A stretch of DNA of 55,848 nucleotides, taken from an uncultured Lachnospiraceae bacterium. GTDB taxonomy: Bacteria; Bacillota; Clostridia; Lachnospirales; Lachnospiraceae. Both the position numbers and the translations under genes were made by a program. The notes beneath the pieces are model-generated. The model searched no databases, was not told the DNA's origin, and saw only the letters and a list, made by a program, of their open reading frames with translations. Positions 50,090-55,848 of this stretch are shown here, in pieces. The stretch is taken from NCBI GenBank assembly GCA_910586275.1, contig CAJUIM010000003.1, positions 1-55,848 of the forward strand. The letters are read 5' to 3'. Position 1 is the first letter of the stretch. Each line of letters opens with the position of its first letter.

Positions 50090-51310
50090 ATGAATATCAG
50101 AGAAAAACTGGACTTTTTCCGAGAATTGATTCAATGCAGCCACAATCTTCCCCTGCACAGTTATAAGCCGGAACTACTCTTAACCGCCTCCGGCACCGGG
50201 CAGGATACGGCATCTGCCGATGACGATGCCATGTTTTTTCTCAGTCTGGGAGAACCTATCAGAAAACATATCGAAAAGAAAATACGGGAGCCTCTATTTA
50301 TTGATGATTATCTGGGACTGATTTGGATCGTTGCCTTTGAATATAAGGAAAATGCCCTACAGGGCATCCATGCCTTAGGCCCGGCCTATTCCGGCAGAAA
50401 TTCCTACCAGAATATCAAAAAAGAACTGGACCGGCACAACCTATCCATAAGAAGCCGTATAAAGGTGTTCCGGCTCTTTGACCAAATACCCATCATCCCT
50501 ACAAACCAGCTGTACCAGTATGCGGTCATGCTGCACTATTGCGTTACCGGCACACGCATTGAGACAAAAGATATCCGGCTTACGGAAAAAGCATCCCAAA
50601 AGCCTTCGTCTTCCGAAATCAATCTGATTACGGAAGAACACCGGGGCGTATGGATGGCAGAACAGGAATTTATGAATATGCTGCGGGAAGGAAACCCCAA
50701 CTATATAGATGCCATAGCCCGTTCCCACAGCCTAAGCGACGGCCCCCGCTTTGACGTGGGCAATTCACTGCGTCGGGCAAAATCCACTTCCATCGTCCTT
50801 CTCACTCTCTGCTCCAGGGCAGCCATTGAAGGCGGGGTAAACCCTTCCGTTGCCTATACCCTCAATGACTACTATATGCAGATGATCGAAGACTGCCAAA
50901 GCCTTGCGGAAGCCACTGCCGCATGCCATACCTTATTGGACGACTATGTGCAGCGGGTACAGCAAGTAAAAGCGGAAAATTCCATTTCCGGGCAGATAAA
51001 AAGCATCTGTGATTTCATTTCCATACACATTAAGGAAAAACTGTCCATCTCACAGCTGGCACGGCAGGCCGGTTACACGGAATACTATTTCTCCCATAAA
51101 TTTAAGAATGAAGTGGGATGCAGCGTAGCCGATTACATTAAACATGAAAAAATACAGCAGGCCAAACTGCTGCTTTCGGGAACGAAAATGAGCATCCAAG
51201 AAATCAGTGAGGAATTGTCCTTTGGTTCCAGAAGCTACTTTTCCTCCTCCTTCCAGAAAGAAACGGGGCTATCCCCCAGCGAGTACCGGGAACGGAATAT
51301 AAAAATCTGA
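50090..51310 (+). CDS. AraC family transcriptional regulator
   Basis: Regulator of 406 residues. The C-terminal hundred residues are an AraC/XylS DNA-binding domain with two helix-turn-helix units (KLSISQLARQAGYTEYYFSHKFKNEVGCSVADYI and MSIQEISEELSFGSRSYFSSSFQKETGLSPSEYR). The N-terminal 290 residues are a sensor region without the usual cupin motif; it may bind a glycoside. ATG 50090 has GAGGA 4 bases upstream. It is divergent from the GPH-GH2-GH78 operon and is its likely activator. A hairpin at 51391-51434 follows. Confidence 0.92.
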   Translation: MNIREKLDFFRELIQCSHNLPLHSYKPELLLTASGTGQDTASADDDAMFFLSLGEPIRKHIEKKIREPLFIDDYLGLIWIVAFEYKENALQGIHALGPAYSGRNSYQNIKKELDRHNLSIRSRIKVFRLFDQIPIIPTNQLYQYAVMLHYCVTGTRIETKDIRLTEKASQKPSSSEINLITEEHRGVWMAEQEFMNMLREGNPNYIDAIARSHSLSDGPRFDVGNSLRRAKSTSIVLLTLCSRAAIEGGVNPSVAYTLNDYYMQMIEDCQSLAEATAACHTLLDDYVQRVQQVKAENSISGQIKSICDFISIHIKEKLSISQLARQAGYTEYYFSHKFKNEVGCSVADYIKHEKIQQAKLLLSGTKMSIQEISEELSFGSRSYFSSSFQKETGLSPSEYRERNIKI

Positions 51311-51390
51311 CCCATTGACATGAAAGCAGGGCTTCCGCAAACTGACAGCAGCATCCCTGAGACAGGCTACCGCTTAAATGACATTACCAA

Positions 51391-51434
51391 AATGCAGGCT
51401 TCCGAAAGATTCTCCTCTTCCGGAAGCCTGCATT
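51391..51434. terminator. bidirectional hairpin between AraC and purine permease genes
   Basis: AATGCAGGCTTCCG (51391-51404) pairs perfectly over 14 bases with CGGAAGCCTGCATT (51421-51434). The T-tails on both sides are short. It lies between convergent genes and probably ends both transcripts. Confidence 0.7.
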
Positions 51435-51479
51435 CTTATATATTCATCCGTAAAAACAACATTTTTCCTATTCCATTCA

Positions 51480-52850
51480 TTATAAGAAGATATATTTCAG
51501 AATGAACAATACCGTCAGCACATACATCAGTATGCTGACTTTTTTCTCCCTCGTCTTGCCTGTCAGCAGACAGATCAGCGTCCAGGAAATCACTCCTATG
51601 GCAATTCCCTCCGAAATGCTGTATGCCAGAGGCATTGCAATAATGCATAAAAATGCAGGAATGGCATCGGTCATATCCTCAAAGTCAATCTTTGCCACGG
51701 ATCCCATCATATAAAATCCTACGATAATCAAAGCCGGAGCCGTTGCAAAAGAAGGGATGGTCAGAAACAGCGGCGAGAAAATCAACGCCAGAAGGAACAG
51801 CAGGCCGGTAGTAAGAGCCGTCAGACCTGTTCTTCCTCCTTCCGTCACACCGGAAGCGCTTTCTACGAAAGTGGTAGTGGTGGAAGTACCAAGTACCGCG
51901 CCCACGCTGGTAGCTACCGCGTCTGCCATCAATGCACCTTTGATTTTGGGCAGTTTCCCGTTCTTGTCCAGCATATTCGCCTTGGATGACACTCCGATCA
52001 AGGTTCCTAAAGTATCGAACAAGTCCACAAACAGGAAAGAGAACGTAACAACAATGAAATCCAACAGCTTAATGGAAGAAAAGTCCGCCTTGAACAGCTG
52101 GCCGAAAGTATTGCCGATAGCCGAAAAATCAAAGCTTACGATTGCATGGGGAATCGTGGAAAACCATCCTGCATCCGGGTTCGGCACATACAAGCCGATC
52201 AATTCACAGATAATTCCCAGCACCCATGTAGCAAGGATACCGAACAAAATGCCTCCCTTTATCTTAAGAATCAAAAGAATGGCCGTTATCAGCACGCCGA
52301 TCAGTGCCAGCAATGCCGTAATTCCCACAGTGGAGAATTCCTCTCCTGCAAATTTCTGGTATGTCAGCAGCGTAGAATCATCATTCACAATAAGCTTTGC
52401 ATTCTGCAGTCCGATAAATGCAATAAAAAGGCCGATGCCCACGCTGACCGCCGATTTTAACGTCATTGGGATGGCATTGAAAATCGCCTCACGCACATTG
52501 GTAAGGGAAAGCACGATAAAAATCAGACCTTCCACAAACACTGCCAACAGGGCAATCTGCCAAGAATATCCCATCTGTCCTGCCACGGTAAAAGCAAAAT
52601 AGGCATTCAGCCCCATGCCGGGAGCAAGCGCAAAGGGATAATTGGCAAAAAACGCCATTAATGCAGTTCCCACGAAAGAAGCCAATGCCGTCGCAATCAG
52701 CACTGCGCTTTTGTCCATCCCCGATGCGGAGAGGATATTCGGGTTTACTGCCAGTATGTAAGCCATCGTCATGAACGTTGTTATGCCGGCCATGATTTCT
52801 GTCTTCACATCTGTCTTGTTCTCTGTCAGCTTAAAAAATTTCTCCAACAT
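51480..52850 (-). CDS. NCS2 family purine permease (AzgA/PbuG type)
   Basis: Membrane transporter of 456 residues with about twelve to fourteen helices. Its opening (MLEKFFKLTENKTDVKTEIMAGITTFMTMAYILAVNP), the ALAPGMGLNAYFAF segment and TSTTTTFVESASGVTEGGRTGLTAL are hallmarks of the AzgA/PbuG/PbuO adenine-guanine-hypoxanthine branch. It follows genes that release free purines from nucleosides, so it closes a salvage operon. AGGAGG lies 11 bases upstream of ATG 52850. No purine riboswitch is visible in the 85-base gap before it. Confidence 0.93.
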   Translation of the reverse strand: MLEKFFKLTENKTDVKTEIMAGITTFMTMAYILAVNPNILSASGMDKSAVLIATALASFVGTALMAFFANYPFALAPGMGLNAYFAFTVAGQMGYSWQIALLAVFVEGLIFIVLSLTNVREAIFNAIPMTLKSAVSVGIGLFIAFIGLQNAKLIVNDDSTLLTYQKFAGEEFSTVGITALLALIGVLITAILLILKIKGGILFGILATWVLGIICELIGLYVPNPDAGWFSTIPHAIVSFDFSAIGNTFGQLFKADFSSIKLLDFIVVTFSFLFVDLFDTLGTLIGVSSKANMLDKNGKLPKIKGALMADAVATSVGAVLGTSTTTTFVESASGVTEGGRTGLTALTTGLLFLLALIFSPLFLTIPSFATAPALIIVGFYMMGSVAKIDFEDMTDAIPAFLCIIAMPLAYSISEGIAIGVISWTLICLLTGKTREKKVSILMYVLTVLFILKYIFL

Positions 52851-52935
52851 ATCTCCTAAAACCTCCTACATAATTGTATAATAGTAAATCTATGACTGAA
52901 AGACATTTCTGCCTACAATCCGTATTATGGCCGTT

Positions 52936-54234
52936 CTATCTGAGCCTTCCGATAATTTCATTTGCCTTTGCATATATTTTTTCCGGCTCGTCATGTATAT
53001 GGAACGTTCCGCTTCGGTAAAGGATTTTTCCGTGAATCATGGTCATTTTCACGTTTAGCTTGCTGCCGCTATATACTATATTCTTCGCAATATTGTTAAA
53101 AGGCTGCATATTGGGCTGGTGCAGGTCAATCATAATCATATCGGCCAGCTTGCCCTCCGCCAGCACGTCCGCTTCTGTCAGCCCCATTGCCTTTGCCCCG
53201 TTTACCGTGGCCATTTTAAGCACTTCCATGGCATCCACTGCCGAGGCATCCTGCTCCCTTACTTTGGCCAGACCGGTCACGAGAAACATTTCCCGGAACA
53301 TATCCAGACAGTTATTGCTTGCCGGCCCGTCCGTGCCTATGGCCACGTTCAGCCCTGCCTTCAGGAAATCCTGAATAGGCGCGATGCCGCTGGACAGCTT
53401 CATATTGGAAGCGGGATTGGTAATTACGCTGACATTTTTCCGCTTAAAAAGTTCCGTTTCCTCCGGTGTCAGCCATACGCAATGGTATGCCCCGCCGCCG
53501 TTTTCAAACATTCCCAGAGAATCCAGAAACATGCCCGGCGTCATGCCGTAACGTTCCACACAGCCATCCACTTCGCTTTTTGTCTCGGACAGATGCATAT
53601 AGACCGGTGCCTTTAACCTGCCGGACAGTTCCGCCATCCGTTCCATCAATTCTTTCGAACAGGTATATTCCGCATGAAAGCCAAGCAGAAACGAAATCAA
53701 AGGATCCTTCCCGTTCAATTCTCGGTACCACCGTTCCACCGATTCCACCGACTGGCTGAAATTATTCACTGCTCCTGTCTGCACGCAGCGCATCCCTGTT
53801 TCACTGCATGCCGCCGCAATGCTCTCCGGTGTCAGGTACATATCAAAAATAGCCGTAATCCCACTGGTCAGGTATTCCAGAACCGCCAGCTTCGTCAGAT
53901 GATAAATATCCTCTGCAGACATTTTCGCCTCAACGGGGAAGACCTGCTCATTCAGCCAAGACTGCAGCGGCAAATCGTCCGCATAGGATCTCAGGAGAGT
54001 CATGCCGGAATGCGTATGGGCATCCTTAAAACCGGGCATCAGCAAGTTTCCCTGGCAATCCGTTTCCTCGTCCCAGAGGATGCCGCCGGTTTCGTCTGTC
54101 CCCGAAACCGAATCCTTGTCTTTCCCGTCCCCCACATAGACAATCCTCTCGTCTTTCACCCATATTTCCCCTTCAAATATAGGCCTGTCTTCTTCCATAG
54201 TCAATATCCTTGCATTATAAAAACGAATATTCAT
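52936..54234 (-). CDS. MtaD-like 5'-methylthioadenosine/S-adenosylhomocysteine deaminase family amidohydrolase
   Basis: Amidohydrolase of 432 residues of the MtaD/SAH deaminase group (COG0402). Metal ligands lie in KDAHTHSG, LGFHAEYTCS, MHLSETKSE and GTDGPASNN. The family deaminates MTA, SAH or adenosine to the inosine form; other members are guanine or hydroxypyrimidine deaminases, so the exact substrate is open. The operon context with purine nucleoside phosphorylase, cytidine deaminase and a purine permease supports a nucleoside role. Start 54234 has GCGGAG 4 bases upstream. Confidence 0.88.
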   Translation of the reverse strand: MNIRFYNARILTMEEDRPIFEGEIWVKDERIVYVGDGKDKDSVSGTDETGGILWDEETDCQGNLLMPGFKDAHTHSGMTLLRSYADDLPLQSWLNEQVFPVEAKMSAEDIYHLTKLAVLEYLTSGITAIFDMYLTPESIAAACSETGMRCVQTGAVNNFSQSVESVERWYRELNGKDPLISFLLGFHAEYTCSKELMERMAELSGRLKAPVYMHLSETKSEVDGCVERYGMTPGMFLDSLGMFENGGGAYHCVWLTPEETELFKRKNVSVITNPASNMKLSSGIAPIQDFLKAGLNVAIGTDGPASNNCLDMFREMFLVTGLAKVREQDASAVDAMEVLKMATVNGAKAMGLTEADVLAEGKLADMIMIDLHQPNMQPFNNIAKNIVYSGSKLNVKMTMIHGKILYRSGTFHIHDEPEKIYAKANEIIGRLR

Positions 54235-54321
54235 CGTACTCCGCCTTTCCTGTCACATTTACATCCGCCGTCTATTCCTTGCATACTTCTTCTGCAGGCA
54301 GCCACCGGGCCGCCCTATCCG

Positions 54322-54744
54322 TCATTCCAGATTTTCCGGCCCGAAGCCTTCCGGCAGAAGTTCCCCCAATGTCCGCACATAATATTCCCCGGCCACATTC
54401 GCAATCACCACGTCAAACTCTTCCGGCCGGCAGAACTCCATCATCACCTGACGGCAGACACCGCAGGGCGCGGCAAATTTTCCGTCCTCTTCTTCCCCTG
54501 CCCCTGCCACGGCAATTGCCCGGAAAGAACGTTCCCCCTCGCTGACCGCCTTAAAAAAAGCCGTACGTTCCGCACAATTGCTTGGGCCGTATGCCGCATT
54601 TTCAATATTGCAGCCTGTATATATTTTCCCTTCTTCCGTAAGCAGCGCGGCTCCCACGCGGAAACGGGAATAGGGAGCATATGCCCTCTCCCGCGCTTCC
54701 AATGCTTGTCCGATCAGCCTGACTGCCGTTTCCCGGTCTACCAT
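54322..54744 (-). CDS. cdd: cytidine deaminase
   Basis: Homotetrameric-type cytidine deaminase of 140 residues. It converts cytidine and deoxycytidine to uridine and deoxyuridine. Zinc and proton-shuttle residues are in TGCNIENAAYGPSNCAERTA (Cys and Glu) and PCGVCRQ (two Cys), as in the T-CDA form. An AAGGAAGG stretch precedes ATG 54744. It lies between the phosphorylase gene and the MtaD-like gene. An imperfect inverted repeat (54782-54837) separates it from the phosphorylase gene. Confidence 0.95.
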   Translation of the reverse strand: MVDRETAVRLIGQALEARERAYAPYSRFRVGAALLTEEGKIYTGCNIENAAYGPSNCAERTAFFKAVSEGERSFRAIAVAGAGEEEDGKFAAPCGVCRQVMMEFCRPEEFDVVIANVAGEYYVRTLGELLPEGFGPENLE

Positions 54745-54781
54745 ATCCCCATCCTTCCTTTCCGTCTTCCCGCAGATATCC

Positions 54782-54837
54782 AGAGCATGTTTGCAAATTT
54801 AGTGCAGATGCCGGAAATGAATTTTCAAACACGCTCT
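54782..54837. repeat. imperfect 18-bp inverted repeat
   Basis: Arms 54782-54799 and 54820-54837 pair at 16 of 18 positions. On the minus strand one arm reads AGAGCGTGTTTGAAAATT. This resembles AGCGTGTCTGAAAAATT at the right arm of the element at 26536-26691. There is no T-run long enough to call a terminator. Confidence 0.6.
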
Positions 54838-54846
54838 AGGCATGCC

Positions 54847-55668
54847 CTAAAATTTTTTCACCGATTCCGCCACTAATTTGGTAAATAAAGGCGCCGCTTT
54901 ATCGGCCGCCTCCTGCACCTCCGTATGGGTCAGCGGATTCTCCGTCATGCCCGCAGCCAGATTGCAGACACAGGAAATCCCACAGATTCTCATCCCCATA
55001 TGATTGGCCGCTATGGCCTCCACTACCGTACTCATGCCCACCGCATCCCCGCCGATCATGCGTGTCATGCGTATCTCCGCAGGCGACTCAAAAGAAGGCC
55101 CGGTAAACTGCACATATATCCCTTCCTTCAGTGGAATCCCGTTTTCGTCTGCCGTCTGCCGCAGGATTTCCTGCAGTTGCCTATCATAAACAGTGCTCAT
55201 ATCCGGGAAACGCGTTCCCAGTTCCTCTATATTTTCCCCGATAAGAGGGTTGGGCACGAAGCTGGATATATGATCGGTAATCATCATCAGATCTCCGGCC
55301 CGGAAATCTGCATTTACGCCGCCGGAAGCATTGGTCAGGAACAGAATTTCCGCCCCCATCCTTTTCATCAGCCTGACAGGAAGCACCACATCCCCAATGG
55401 GATAGCCTTCATAGTAATGCACCCTTCCCTTCATACAGACCACAGGAACCTCGCCCACATAGCCGAAAATAAATTTTCCCGCATGCCCCGGCACCGTAGA
55501 TACGGGAAATCCCTCAATCTCCCCATAAGGAAGTTCCGCTTCCGTCTTTATCGTATCTGCAAAATTCCCTAAACCGGAGCCTAATACAATGGCCACCTTT
55601 GGCTGAAAGCTTATTTTCTCCCGGAAACTATCGTAACACCGCATCAGTTTTTCATAATCCTTATTCAT
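54847..55668 (-). CDS. purine nucleoside phosphorylase (PNP/MTAP family)
   Basis: Phosphorylase of 273 residues, the usual size of trimeric PNP. It splits inosine, guanosine and deoxy forms with phosphate. Motifs: VAIVLGSGLGNFAD at the start, GRVHYYEGYP, LFLTNASGGVN, GPSFESPAEI and VGMSTVVEAIAANHMG. ATG 55668 gives the family length but has only a weak GGGG site. ATG 55725 (292 residues) lies about 5 bases from the expected transcript start and is less likely. It is the first gene of the nucleoside salvage operon. Confidence 0.93.
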   Translation of the reverse strand: MNKDYEKLMRCYDSFREKISFQPKVAIVLGSGLGNFADTIKTEAELPYGEIEGFPVSTVPGHAGKFIFGYVGEVPVVCMKGRVHYYEGYPIGDVVLPVRLMKRMGAEILFLTNASGGVNADFRAGDLMMITDHISSFVPNPLIGENIEELGTRFPDMSTVYDRQLQEILRQTADENGIPLKEGIYVQFTGPSFESPAEIRMTRMIGGDAVGMSTVVEAIAANHMGMRICGISCVCNLAAGMTENPLTHTEVQEAADKAAPLFTKLVAESVKKF

Positions 55669-55736
55669 ATCCCATACCCCGCTTTCCGTAGATTCCGTGC
55701 AATCCTGCACCTTTCCCGTTCCCATATGTCCTACTT

Positions 55737-55765
55737 ACTATACCATGAACAAAAGAAAAAGGCAA
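55737..55765 (-). promoter_or_regulatory. promoter of the nucleoside salvage operon
   Basis: TTGCCT (55760-55765) and TATAGT (55737-55742) on the minus strand are 17 bases apart with TG one base before the -10. I see no riboswitch and no gene in 55766-55848. Confidence 0.6.
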
Positions 55766-55848
55766 TGCAAGACATGCCGAATGTACGCAAATGCGTAACA
55801 GTTCAGCCTGAATGTAATGTTGGGAGGCGGACGCCCGTGCGCGAGTTT

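Noticed and set aside
52851..52935. Purine riboswitch before the NCS2 permease
   Set aside because: The gap is only 85 bases and shows neither the conserved core nor a terminator; the same holds for the sequence before the phosphorylase gene.

Overview
The window looks like a chromosomal segment of a strictly anaerobic, spore-forming Clostridia, most likely a gut Lachnospiraceae. The grounds are an oxygen-sensitive class III ribonucleotide reductase (nrdD/nrdG), a SpoVAF/GerA-type germination protein behind a sigma-G-like promoter, strong AGGAGG ribosome binding sites, many intracellular glycoside hydrolases, and family relationships throughout. I saw no rRNA, tRNA, CRISPR array, insertion sequence or prophage. 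Species cannot be named from the sequence alone.

Region 1 (1-18,009, minus strand) is a large glycan-use gene set read from right to left: ROK kinase, NagB-like deaminase, GH9, sugar ABC transporter (binding protein and two permeases), GH2 beta-mannosidase, fold-III PLP enzyme (DSD1/D-threonine aldolase type), D-aminoacylase-type amidohydrolase, RidA-superfamily protein, GH3, and MATE exporter. None of the hydrolases has a visible signal peptide, so short imported oligosaccharides are probably cut in the cytoplasm. The D-amino-acid-like trio inside a sugar operon is the most unusual part. It fits catabolism of an N-acetylated 2-amino-2-deoxy sugar acid, or of another N-acyl-D-amino compound.

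Region 2 (18,010-26,526) holds a divergent LacI regulator with two LacI/CcpA-type operators and five 17-bp tandem repeats in its leader. It is followed by a YheO-type PAS regulator, a DUF4127 protein, and a plus-strand operon of GNAT acetyltransferase, GH20 and GH125. GH20 plus GH125 together with the GH2 beta-mannosidase suggests breakdown of host N-glycan cores or yeast mannoprotein glycans.

Region 3 (26,527-35,135) is mostly housekeeping: DegV lipid-binding protein, SpoVAF-like protein, NrdG/NrdD with a promoter and paired NrdR-like boxes, a class I/II aminotransferase, a WYL regulator and a 60-residue membrane protein. The gaps on both sides of degV carry related structured repeats.

Region 4 (35,136-43,435) has a heterodimeric ABC exporter, then a five-gene minus-strand unit: metallo-beta-lactamase-fold hydrolase, membrane-anchored MutS-like ATPase, RNase HI, LytTR response regulator and GHKL histidine kinase.

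Region 5 (43,471-51,434) is a second glycoside locus: an AraC regulator and a small protein diverge from a GPH symporter, GH2 and GH78 alpha-L-rhamnosidase operon. Region 6 (51,480-55,765) is a nucleoside/purine salvage operon: purine nucleoside phosphorylase, cytidine deaminase, MtaD-like deaminase and an NCS2 purine permease. All promoter, operator and terminator calls were made by eye from sequence matches and were not tested by any program.
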